From: Rhipidocladum racemiflorum
Taxonomy: Eukaryota; Streptophyta; Magnoliopsida; Poales; Poaceae
DNA length: 64,000 nt
Assembly: GCA_036346355.1 (NCBI GenBank)
Contig: CM070588.1
Coordinates: 16,601,914 to 16,665,913 of the forward strand
Reading direction: 5' to 3'
A model generated the notes under the pieces. That model was not told the origin of the DNA, made no database searches, and worked only from the letters and a program-made list of their open reading frames with translations. How positions within the stretch are numbered: position 1 is the stretch's first letter; each line of letters opens with the position of its first letter. Below are positions 19,739 through 29,828 of this stretch, piece by piece. The translations under genes and the position numbers were made by a program.

Positions 19739-20309
19739 CTGCACAGCTCGGAATCGAGGCGACGCCATTCAAAAACGCAAAAGACGAAGCGACGCCGCAA
19801 GACTAACAATTTGTTCGGAGTACCAAAGAAGATCAGCACATTGAACAAATTTAAGAAACGTTTCGCCAGACACCTGTCACGAGAAGTTCAAGCTCATTCG
19901 GCCTTCCCGCTTAATTCGCTCAATTAAGCGAAAAGTCCGGGTGGTGAGCTAGGAAGCAGCGCAAGCACAGGGGCTAAACCACTCGGCCAGGTGGCCACAA
20001 CGTAAGTCCAGGCGCTCGAGAGCTGCGCCCGACCTCTCAAAAAGCGTGTGCAGGGCAAGAAAGCCACGGGCCAAGACCACTGGCGCTGGGAGCCATACCC
20101 GGTCAGTGAAACCCACCTAGAAAGGCGCAACGGGGTCCAAAAGGCTGTAGGCCTATATTCTAGCAACTCAGACAAAGGAGAAGGAGTGAAAGAGGTCTAG
20201 AGCCCACTTAGCAGAGGACAACACAGACAAATTGTATTCAAGTGAGAAAACACAATATTTCAAACAATGAGGGGAGGGCCAGCACTCGGCATCAAGGTTC
20301 ACATCGAAG

Positions 20310-22886
20310 TCAGAATTCAAGATTCTCTAACAAGGCTTGCGATGTACCGGAGACCTCTTCGAGGAGCGCGTTGGCTTTGTCTTCATCACAGGCAAAACCT
20401 TCTTTCACAGCTTCGAGGTCAACTCTCGGATAATGAGACTTGACCACTGCCAATGCCTAGTTCGCACTCATGGTCGCGGACTCCTTGGTGTAAGCTCTGA
20501 TCCTGTCGGCTTCTCCGGAGAGAAGCGGAACAGCGTCGTCCACCTGGCCCAGCTCAACTCCTTCAATACGCAGAAGGTGCAGAACTGGCTCGCAGGCGAC
20601 GCGGCTCGGGCCTGCCTCGTTCGGCGGCCATCTTCTCCTTGCATTCTGCAACAAAGCCGAACTGCCATCAAAAACACACCGACGCCAAGTACATTCAATC
20701 CAAGTCAAAGAAATTTACCCTTCGGCTCATTGCATCCTCTCCAAACCGACTCGAGCTTCGAGGCCAGAACTCTCTGAAGCCTCCAGTCGGGCTCTCAGCT
20801 CAGCAATGGTCGAATCGCGCTCTGAAACACAAGAGCATCATCATCCTTTCCAACTGTCCAAAAAGATGTCCAAACCGAGTCCAGGGGAGGATCTCACCTT
20901 CAAGCGCATACTCAAGCTTCGTTTTCTCCTCTCGAATCGCCATACATTGGTCCTCGAGCCCGTGGACCTCCTTCCATCTGTCGCTGCTGATCTCGCTGAG
21001 CTTGTCCTGATACTGCTGGTGATCCTTGAGCTTCGGGAGCACCTTCCGAAAAAATTGCAACCGCTGCTCCGAGCGCTCCCCCATGTCCTAGGTAACAGGG
21101 CAGAATCTCAGGGAGAAGCCAGCAGACAACAGATTGAAGACAAGAAACTCACCCTCACGAGCGTGCTACACCTGGCGGTGTGCTCATAAAGCTCTGTCCG
21201 AGCCGCTCTCTCCATCTCATCGTCCTCTTCCATCCCGGTCCAGTCGGAACCCCCCTCCCACCATACGGTCCGATTCGGGGGCTTCGGCAGAGGACCGAGC
21301 GGCGGTGGCTCTTGAGGCACCTCCTCCACTTCGGGAGACGGTGCCGGGTCAATCTCGTCGGCGGACGGACCACCTGATGGTTCAACGGTCGGGCCGCCAG
21401 CACCAGGTGGCGATGCCCCGGCAGTCGACGGCGAGGGTGACCTGGCCGATGCGGTGGGGGCTCCCCTTGGGGAAGCCTGCGCCTGGGGCTTCTTTTGAGG
21501 AGACCCCTCCACCGGGACGTCCATAGTAGGAGTCCTGAATCGGCAAAAAGGAAAAACACCTCAGCACAGGCAATAACAAAAAGACAAGGATCGCCCAAAA
21601 AGAATACCTCTTGGATTTCTTGAATTTCATCCCAGGTCTCATCCGAGACCCAGCACCACTCGGAGGGGAGCCGGCGCCAGCAGCTGGGGCTGCCCCTGGG
21701 ACAGAAGGCTGTGGCTCTGTGCTTCGTGATCCGGGTACGCCGGGGGTCGAAGGCCCGGCTGACGAAAGGCCAGCGGCCTCCTCCGCTGATTCCCAGCGCA
21801 GCTCATCGGCCGAGGTATCAGCCGCTCGCTTCGCCTGAGCATTCCTCGGTAGAGAGGCCGACGGCCGGGCGTCGAGAGAAGAAGGACGCGCGTTCCTGAA
21901 AAAGGAACGATCGCACCCTGTCAGAATCACACATCAGGCAAAAAATCATGGGACAGTCTTTCGAGAGAGTGGTGCACTCACAGGAGGGGGAGGCCTCTCC
22001 GCCGAAAATTTGCGAGGGCAACCCCTGTTGGTGATCATAGTGCCAGGCACGAAGAGGTCAACTACCCGCGCCGCCAATGCCTCCTTCGACAAAGACGTGT
22101 CCGCCTCTCGAGTAGGATCCTGAGGCCCGTTGTACTGGAACCCCAAATGGATTCTCTCCTTTAGGGGCTGGACCCGGCGCTTCACAAAGTTGATCGCGAT
22201 CCCGGGGCCTGTCAGCCCTCGGTTCTTCAGATCGTTAATCCATGCCAGAAGCTCGGAGACTTGGTCCAAACCGCCGCCATCCGGGGCATCGCTCCAGCAT
22301 TGGGAAGCTTTAGGGGTGCGGCCAGCGAAAGGGGCAAGAAAAGGATCAACATTGGCACAATAGAACCACTCCCGCCTCCAACCTTTGAGGAGGTCTTGAG
22401 AGGGATCACGCAATCTTGTTTCTTCAAGCCCTCTCGCAGCTGGAGCCCAGCGCCTCCAATGACGCTGGGAGCAGCTCGGTTCGGGTGAGGTTTGAGCAAG
22501 AAGAGGGAGCGGAACAAGTCAAAATGAGGACGTATCCCAAGATACGCCTCGCAAAGCTGAACGAAGATTGCAATGTGAAGAATGGAATTGGGATTCAAAT
22601 TGATCAGCTCGATTTCGTAAAAATGAAGGAGCCCTCGGAAGAAGGCGCTCCCAGGAACGCTAAATCCTCGCCAGAAGGACTCGAACACCACAATCTCATT
22701 CTCCAGAGGTGTGGGGTAAGGGTCACCTACGGCGGGATGGGCGGAGATCAGCTCCAGCGGAGGAAGGGCGCCGGCGGCGACCAGCTCCTCTAAGCGGGAC
22801 GACGTGGTGATGGTGGTCTCCCACCCCACGGTCGCAGGGTCGGCGTCACCCCCCGACGCTGATAAGGGTTCCGAAGAAAAAGACAT
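20310..22886 (-). pseudogene. antisense spliced gene aORF1 of Tat element, copy 2
   Basis: The minus-strand gene starts at ATG 22884-22886. Exon 1 (to 21982) has the putative gypsy-type transposon domain: LENEIVVFESFWRGFSVPG, FFRGLLHFYEIELINLNP, LCEAYLGIRPHFDLFRS. Introns with GT and AG ends are 21981-21896, 21607-21535, 21152-21088, 20897-20822 and 20718-20646, all 65-86 bp and all at the same sites as in copy 1. Joining exons 2 and 3 keeps one frame into the Pro-rich part (SPEVEEVPQEPPPLGPLPKP). Exons 4-6 are charged and coiled-coil-like. Lesions are a frameshift near 22440 and a TAG near 20458 where copy 1 has CAG. The protein's role is unknown. Confidence 0.78.
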
Positions 22887-23040
22887 CTTGGTGAAGGAGA
22901 CCTGGTGGGAGGAACCGCCGAGGATCTTGGGCGCGAAACTTGGAACCCTAGGTCGCCCAAATCGCCAAAGGAGACTTAAAGATTTCTCAACCGTGGTGGG
23001 CGAATGGCAAAGATATCTTCGCCCAATGAGTTTTCCCTCA

Positions 23041-23047
23041 TTTATAA
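23041..23047 (-). promoter_or_regulatory. minus-strand TATA box for aORF1 (copy 2)
   Basis: CCCTTATAAATGAGGG on the minus strand, about 155 bp upstream of the aORF1 start and inside the element just before the 3' LTR. It is the same in copy 1. Confidence 0.65.
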
Positions 23048-23364
23048 GGGATAAGCCATAATTTTCATCTTGCGACGGGAAAAACAAGGACCTTCGCGCT
23101 CGATTCTGGGCCAGATCTAGGGCACGCCCCATGTCGGGCCAAAAGCTGAGTTGCGCAAGACGCAACCAGGTGTCAAATCTGGTTCGAAGTTTGGGATAAA
23201 GTGCGCCCCATGATGGGCCTGAACGCCAGCCGCCACGGAAGCTTGGGGCTGGGCACTTTCCGAACATCCTCAAGTGGTATGCCCCATAATTTGGGGTCAA
23301 TTGCTGGTTACTGCTTCTAGCGTGATTGGGTACCGTGGGAGGATTTTCACTAAATCGGTCTTGA

Positions 23365-24075
23365 GAATGCGCCCCATGAGGGTCTGAAGCAGTGCGCCGT
23401 AAGCGGGCACATGCATTACTCTGAATGACCAAGGTATGCCCCATGAGGGTCAGTTGGGTCTCATAAGCCAATCGCCGCACACCGCAAACGGGTGCGGGTA
23501 CCGCTCGGCCCCGAGCCAAAAAGACTACGGTATGCCCCACGAGGGCCAGCCGAGCGACAAGCTAGTTGCCGCGCACCATAAACGGGCGCGGGTACCACTC
23601 GGCCACGAGCCAAAAGACTGCGGTACGCCCCACGAGGGCCAGCCGAGCGACAAGCTGGTTGCCGCGCACCATAAACGGGCGCGGGTACCACTCGTCCACG
23701 AGCCAACAGATCATGCGGTCGCCCACGAGGGGTGGCGACAAGCGGTTGCAGCGCCGCGTAAGCGGCGCAGTACCACTCGACCCACGAGCCAAAAGACTAT
23801 GGTATGCCCCATGAGGGCGGTAGAAGCGACAAGCGATTGCAGCGCCTTTATGTGCGAAGCGCGGGTACCACTCGACCACGAGCCAAAGACTACGGTATGC
23901 CCCACGAGGGCCGGTAAGCGACAAGCGGTTGCAGCGCCGTAAGCGGTAGCGGGTACCACTCGGCCACAAGCCAAAAAGACCATGGTATGCCCCATGAGGG
24001 TCAGCTGAGCAACAAGCCGGTTGCCGCGCACCGCACATGGGCACGGATACCACTCGGCCACGAGCCCACGGTGGC
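23365..24075 (+). repeat. about eight ~90-bp tandem repeats in the Tat 3' LTR
   Basis: Units with GTATGCCCCAYGAGGG start near 23367, 23433, 23531, 23623, 23717, 23801, 23897 and 23985. There is about one unit more than in the shared LTR, so the array changes copy number between the two LTRs. Confidence 0.85.
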
Positions 24076-24548
24076 TTCACACTACAAGTTCTTTGCGATC
24101 TTTTTTCCTGTATAATCTTTATGATAGGATAAGAGACGGAAATCCGATCCTAAAGCACTTGGAGGCTGCTGTGGGATGTCTGAGATAGGGGCCCCGCAAG
24201 TGGGGCTTATACCCGACTGGGCTAGACGGGCGGAGTAGTAGGCCCAAAGCCCAGAAGCGCCACGACGGGCCCGGAGGAGGTTTTCGACTTGTTCCCCAAG
24301 ACAACTCCCGATCCTTCGGGGAAGCTTCGCGCCACGCCCAACGACCCGCCAAAGGCGAAGCACGCAGCCTGACATTCGCAGAGCCTGCAGGCGCCAAAAC
24401 CTGACGGAGTGGCAGGCGTGGGTCGGGGAAAGCATAACCACCTCTCCAAGACGTAGTGCGCTAGAGCCAATAAGGACAAAGTACATGTCAGCTAGGCCAC
24501 CATGTTCAGGGCCCGGTGGCGCCCATCTGTCATGTACCCTTCCCCCGG

Positions 24549-24556
24549 TATATAAG
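24549..24556 (+). promoter_or_regulatory. TATA box of the Tat 3' LTR
   Basis: CCCCCGGTATATAAGGGGAG, the same as at 12736-12743. It lies 200 bp from the right end and could drive read-through into copia copy B. Confidence 0.75.
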
Positions 24557-24748
24557 GGGAGGAGGGAGAAACAAGAAAGAGAGGCTCATATATCCAAGAA
24601 CACAGGACTAGGGTATTATCTCCTCCGAGAGAGCCCGAACATGTCTAAAAACAGATTGCCCTCGCATCCTGTGTTGCCATCAAGCTCAGATCCCGCACAA
24701 ATCCCCTAGAATCACAAATCTCATTGCCGGCGAAACCGATCGTCGACA

Positions 24749-25822
24749 CTAGAGCATGGTATGATAGGCTAAAAACCTTTTTACTTGAAAGGGGGTTTTC
24801 AATGGGAAAGGTTGACAAAACTCTCTTTTTACTCAAGCAAGGCAATGATCAACTATTCGTTCAGATTTATGTTGATGATATTATCTTTGGTGGTTCCTCT
24901 AATATTTTAGTGTCTGAGTTTTCAGAAACAATGAGGAAGGAGTTTGAGATGAGTATGATGGGTGAGTTGACATACTTTTTGGGATTTCAAATCAAGCAAA
25001 CAAAGGATGGTACTTTTGTGCATCAAAGCAAATACACAAAAGACTTGTTGCATAGATTTGGGATGGAAAACAGCAAACTGATCAAGACACCCATGGAGAG
25101 CGCTTGCACACTTGATCCGGATGAAGATGGTGAGCCGGTTGATCAAAAGGAATATAGAAGCATGATAGGTTCACTTTTGTACCTCACTGCATCAAGGCCG
25201 GATATACAATTTGTTGTGTGCTTGTGTGCTCGTTTTCAAGCTTCCCCACGTGCTTCACATCGACAAAATTTGTCAGCGAATTTTCAGGTATCTTCATGGA
25301 ACTCAAGATTTTGGCATTTGGCTTTCTGCTTCCTCATGCATTAGTTTAAGAGCCTTTTCTAATGCTGATTTTGGAGGATGTTGAATTGATAGAAAAAGTA
25401 CATCTGGTACATGTCATTTCTTGGGCAATTCTCTTATTGCATGGTCATCTAGAAAACAATCTTCTGTTGCACAATCAACTGCTGAATCTGAATATGTGGC
25501 TGCTGCTAGTTGTTGTTCTCAAATTCTTTGGATAGTAGCTACACTTAAAGATTATTGGGTTAATTTGGATAGTGTTCCTCTTTTGTGTGATAACACTAGT
25601 GCAATTTGCATTGCTATGAACCCCGTGCAACACTCTAGAACAAAACACATTGACATCAGATTTCACTTTCTTAGAGATCATGTTGAAAAAGGCAACATTG
25701 TGCTTCATCATGTGGATACGGAACATCAATTGGCAGACATTTTCACAAAACTTTTGTCTTCTTCTCGTTTTGCTTTTATTCGGGGAGAACTTGGGATTGT
25801 TCATCCAATGGGTTTGTTTTGA
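24749..25822 (+). pseudogene. copia RT (C-terminal part) and RNase H, copy B
   Basis: RT resumes at ARAWYDRLKTFLLERGF. The catalytic motif is intact here (YVDDIIFGGSS, near 24870). The frame passes the point where copy A has a stop. A small rearrangement near 25265-25280 breaks the RNase H frame, and a TGA near 25382 stands where copy A has AGA. From about 25421 the frame is open again: STAESEYVAA, RTKHIDIRFHFLRDHV and an intact ADIFTKLL end. The TGA at 25820 is the natural pol end. Confidence 0.88.
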
Positions 25823-26164
25823 GGGGAGTTTCTTTGCCAAGTTCTTTCACTTGATGAGCTCACTTTATCATATTTCTTTATATGTTATGTAATTGAGCTA
25901 ATATATGATAATCTAATTGTCTCACTTGAACTAAAAATGACATTGTGGAATTCCTTGGTTTGATTGCCTATAGTTAAATACTCTGTGATATCTCACTCTT
26001 CTAGGCTTGATATTGAATCTTCTTGACAAATTTGGGCTATGAAGCAAGTGTGTTTTCAGCTTTACTCTTTCATAAGACCTTTTAATCATTTTTGCATGTT
26101 TACAATCAAATAAAAAGAAAAGAAAAAGGGAATCAATAAAAAAGGGTTGTTAAAAGCAAAAGCT

Positions 26165-26310
26165 TCAAGTTGTATGCTTCAGGCATGCTTTCCCTAAAAA
26201 AAATAAGATGTATGCTTCAAGCATGCCATTCCCTCAAAGATAAGATGTATGCTTCAAGCATGCCACTCCTAGAAAATAAAACAAGTATGCTTCAAGCATG
26301 CCACATACAA
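26165..26310 (+). repeat. palindromic ATGCTT-C-AAGCAT array, copy B
   Basis: Four units as at 3128-3272, with the same spacing and flanks, between pol and the PPT cluster. Confidence 0.85.
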
Positions 26311-26654
26311 TTTATTGTTTAAAGATTAAATTGGACTATTAGATTGGAGTTGAAACTACTTGCTCGCCCTAAGTTGTTAGTTGCTTCAATTTTTAAAGCC
26401 TTGCTTTTTCTGCTAAGATCTTGCTTAGTACTTGGCTATAGTTGACTAAATTGAGGTTGAGATGCATGTCATTCCCTAACTTGTTAAAATCACATCAAGA
26501 TCATGTATTTTGCATGTTATGTGGTATATAAGGTTATATGATCGAATGAGCTCATCTTTTCCTATCTTGGCACTCCCTTGTTTCTCTTTGTGAAATCATT
26601 GCTGCAGGAAAAATTTTGAACAAATTCTCTCTTTTGTACTCTTGATGAATCCAT

Positions 26655-26968
26655 TGTCAAAGGGGGAGAAATTTGGGAATCGTTGAAAAGTTTAAGGAAA
26701 AAGGGGGAGAAGAAAAAGGGGGAGTTGTTTTTGGAAATTTGAGAATTTTGGGAGATGTTTGGAGAATTTTGGAATTTTTGGGCACATTGCACATTCACAC
26801 ACATTTTCCTTCTCAGGGGGAGATTTTGTTTTGCATTTTGGTCAAAGGGGTAATTCTGTGTTTTCTCTTTTTGGTTCTTGATCCTTTGGATTTCAAAATC
26901 TTTTATAAAGTGAATGCCAAATGTTCAATTCTATTTGGTGTTGCCAATGTTTTCATCAAGGGGGAGAT
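26655..26968 (+). other. polypurine tract cluster and PPT, copy B
   Basis: Tracts such as AAAGGGGGAGAA recur near 26660, 26702, 26717, 26814 and 26958. The last, CAAGGGGGAGAT, directly precedes the LTR start TGTGAA at 26969. Confidence 0.8.
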
Positions 26969-27124
26969 TGTGAATCATGTGATGAAAAATTGGCTTGATT
27001 TTAATCTTTGAAAAATTGGTTAGGATTAATCTTGCAAAATTGCTTGCATGAAGGACCAAACATTCAAACATCCAAAAACAGAGACTTTGCATTTGCGCCA
27101 GACCAAACATCCAAAAACAGTGAA

Positions 27125-27765
27125 TTTCGCATGTATGACGGACCAAACCTTTTGGTCTGTCATAAACGTGATTTTGATGCTTTTACGCTTGTTCAAGAAA
27201 TCGCGTTTTTCCCATGTATGACAAACCAAATTTTTGGTCCATCATACACATGCTGACGACCTTGTTTTTCCCATGTATGACAAACCAAATTTTTGATACA
27301 TCATACACATGGTTTTGGCGACCTTGTTTTTCCCATGTATGACAAACCAAATTTTTGATACATCATACACATGCTGGCGACCTCGTTTTTCCATGTATGA
27401 CAAACCAAATTTTTGGTCTGTCATACACATGCTTTTGGCGACCTCGTTTTTCCATGTATGACAAATCAAATTTTTGATACATCATACACATGCTAGCGAC
27501 CTCGTTTTTCCCATGTATGACAAACCAAATTTTTGGTCTGTCATACACATGCTGGCGACCTCGTTTTTCCCATGTATGACAAACCAATTTTTTGATACAT
27601 CATACACATGTTTTTGGCAACCTCGTTTTTCCATGTCACGATGCACCAAATTTTTGGTATGTCGTAAATGTCTTTCTGAAGGTTTTTGCGTGGGACCAAG
27701 TTCTTAAAAGCGATAAGTTTTACATGTCTGTAGGACCAAATTTTTGGTCCGTCGTGAATGCGTTT
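27125..27765 (+). repeat. about ten tandem hairpin units (~60 bp) in the SIRE LTR, copy B
   Basis: Each unit holds GTATGACAAACCAAATTTTT followed by GGTCTGTCATAC or GATACATCATAC, then ACATGCTGGCGACCTCG. The GTATGA and TCATAC arms always pair. The two second-arm types tend to alternate along the array. Copy A has about six, more diverged units. Confidence 0.88.
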
Positions 27766-28120
27766 TGCTTTCGATTAGGGCTTTGAGCAAACTTGGAATT
27801 GAGTTTTGGTTTGACCTTGAGATAATGAAATTGGTGAGAATTTCATGATGCTTGTTTTGAAGTGGACTTTATGCAATGCTCGTGTGAGTATTTGCATGAA
27901 CTAATGTTGAGTCAAGTCGCGGACTTGTGCTCGGATTTGTTTTGTGGTTTATTCATGTGCAGGTATTGCTCGAGGGCGAACGTGGTCGATGACGGGACCG
28001 GAACTAGGTTCATGGAGGAGGCGAGGTTCGGGACTAGGTTCGAGAGGAGGCGAGGTCTTGGTGGTCAAGGATGTCATGCGGGACGTTCGGGCTAAGAGAA
28101 TGGTGCACATGAAGAATGGT

Positions 28121-28250
28121 TAGTCACGTGAGAATGGCAGGAGGTCATTCGCGTGCAAAGTGTTAGTCACGTGAGTATGGCAGGTGGCCATACGCGTGCA
28201 AAGTGTTAGTCACGTGAGTGTGGTAGGGTTGCCATACGCGTGCAAGAGTT
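28121..28250 (+). promoter_or_regulatory. triple G-box repeat in the SIRE LTR, copy B
   Basis: CACGTG at 28125-28130, 28168-28173 and 28211-28216, each 43 bp apart as in copy A, about 120 bp before the TATA-like box. Spacing is kept exactly between copies. Confidence 0.75.
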
Positions 28251-28337
28251 GTACGCGTCCAGGTTGGGCCAAGAGGAGTTGTATACATACTCTTTCTAGA
28301 TTAGGAATTGTATTCAGAACTCCTTGTGTTTTGCTCC

Positions 28338-28346
28338 TTTAAATAG
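28338..28346 (+). promoter_or_regulatory. TATA-like box of the SIRE LTR (copy B)
   Basis: TTTAAATAG, 110 bp upstream of AATAAA at 28456-28461, as in copy A. Confidence 0.6.
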
Positions 28347-29009
28347 GAGGGGTGTCTCCTGTTGAAAGGGTATCAAGCAGAGCTGAGCGCATTGAGAGCT
28401 TGAGCTCAGTTTTTAGGATTTGTACTCTTTTGATGAGAGTACTTTAGACAAAAGAAATAAAGATCAATTCTTCCAGATCCTTGCGTGCTTTCTGATAACA
28501 GCGTTGCTCTGATGTCTCTGTTTTGGTTTTTGGTTGCATGCTTGTTCTGGTTCTAGATTGATTTTTGTTCTTTGAGGTTCATCTTGATTTGATCCATCAA
28601 AACCTTTCTAGAGAATTGATTTAGGGTTTCTCTAAGTTTAGTTGATTAAACTTTTTTCGTTTCTGTTAAACTTTCAAGTTTTGGTTAGATTAATTCTCGT
28701 CATCTTCTGTCACAGCAAGCTTGCGAGGTTCATAACTTTTGATCCGTAAATCCGATCGAGCTGATTCTTTTTTAGTTAGATTTGTATTGGAATCTAGTTT
28801 CTTGTGTCCAAATTTCATATTGTTCCGACGGTTGGATCTCCGTGAATTCACGTTTTACTGAACCTTTGTCATTCTGTTTTTGTCGAAAACGAGGCAATTA
28901 TTTGGTTCTGTTTTGGGGTGAACTTTTAATAGATCAAGAATTTGGTTTTAGCTTCCACACAATCATTCACCCCCCTCTGATTGCTATATTCGTATACTTC
29001 GATCCTACA

Positions 29010-29748
29010 CAAACTCATATGATTAAAGTACTGATGTAATAATCCCTTTGCCAAACTATATGAAGATCGAACTCAAGGTGAGAAGCATGTCATCCCATCT
29101 CTCGTATCCGTGATATATTAATAAGTTGTGATTGACTTCTCAATCACGGCATGGCCATGCACTTCCTTAATCATATCACACGAGTGACCTCGACATATAT
29201 ATCTCCGTTACATTGGAGTGGCAAATTCCATCTTGACTGCTCACTTCCCTCTCCATGTTTCATAGTAAACATGAAAGCTACCTTTATAACTGTTCGGTTA
29301 GGAAATAGTGTTTGGTAACCCCAAGGTAAACTATTACACATGTAGGGAATATGACAATCTCAGGTCTAAGGATCATACATCTACTATGTATGAGATACAC
29401 TGATGACACATAAGAATGTAACATTCTCGTAGTGTCCCATTGTGGGTCTATCTAACACATGTTCTTCAACATGCGTCCACAATGTATTGATGATATCTCC
29501 ATATCCCATGATCTATGAAACATAATCATCGAACAATACATGTGCTGATCTATTCATCGTTGTCCTATACGATGATATCTAATCAGAGATATTTATCGAA
29601 TTATATCAATAAGTAAAGAGCTTCATAAACAAGTCACACACTTGTTGATCGAAACAATGATATACATTCATTGGACCAATAATCATATTATTATTTATAA
29701 GCATAGTCATGTTATAATCATCCACATGATTGCCTCAAGGGCATAACA
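29010..29748 (-). repeat. 3' LTR fragment of the minus-strand copia
   Basis: On the minus strand the LTR begins TGTTATGCCCTTGAGGC at 29748, just after a purine-rich AAGTGGGAGATTATTAG. It continues 739 bp to 29010, where the SIRE copy-B LTR starts. The rest is missing. Confidence 0.7.
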
Positions 29749-29828
29749 CTAATAATCTCCCACTTGCACTTGAGTCAATTAATTAAGTATCTAATACCAA
29801 TAGACCTCGTGTGCGCCTCGTGCTTAGG

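Larger units (their letters stand above)
12936..24748 (+). mobile_element. Tat-lineage Ty3/gypsy element, copy 2 (internal region and 3' LTR)
   Basis: With the shared LTR at 11376 this is a full-length element of 13.4 kb: primer-binding region at 12937, gag, protease, RT, RNase H, second RNase H, integrase, two antisense genes and the 3' LTR. Protease before RT and integrase last defines Ty3/gypsy. The element ends in CGTCGACA at 24748 and copia RT begins at once (CTAGAGC), at the place that is uninterrupted in copia copy A at 1715. Most coding frames are broken by short indels. Confidence 0.9.
23132..24748 (+). repeat. 3' LTR of Tat copy 2
   Basis: Runs from TGTCGGGCC to CGTCGACA, 1,617 bp. 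It carries the ~90-bp tandem array (about 23365-24075, roughly eight units) and a TATA box at 24549-24556. The right end abuts copia RT at 24749, and the first five flanking bases CTAGA are the predicted target duplication, whose left partner is absent from the window. Confidence 0.85.
24749..29009 (+). mobile_element. Ty1/copia SIRE/Maximus-type element, copy B (3' part)
   Basis: Sequence resumes in mid-RT at the base matching 1715 of copy A, straight after the Tat LTR. It continues through RNase H, the palindrome array, purine tracts and a complete 2,041-bp 3' LTR ending in GATCCTACA at 29009. The 5' part, which should lie left of the Tat insertion, is not in the window. It is very similar to copy A except for the larger hairpin array. 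Confidence 0.9.
26969..29009 (+). repeat. complete 3' LTR of SIRE copia copy B
   Basis: Starts TGTGAATC, ends ATCCTACA; 2,041 bp. It contains the hairpin array (27125-27765), G-box repeats (28125-28250), TATA-like TTTAAATAG (28338-28346) and AATAAA (28456-28461). The last ~350 bp (28658-29009), with the CACCCCCCTCTG motif typical of these LTR ends, are absent from copy A. Five bases after it (CAAAC) would be the target duplication. It abuts the truncated LTR of a minus-strand copia, so copy B probably inserted there. Confidence 0.9.

Noticed and set aside
27026..27587. Minus-strand frames with repeated HVYDxxKIWFVIHGK units as a repeat protein
   Set aside because: They are translations of the tandem hairpin array and change frame with unit length.
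27125..27765. CRISPR-like array of repeats with spacers
   Set aside because: Units are contiguous imperfect tandem repeats with internal hairpins inside a plant LTR; the segments between the arms are themselves repeated, and no cas genes exist.
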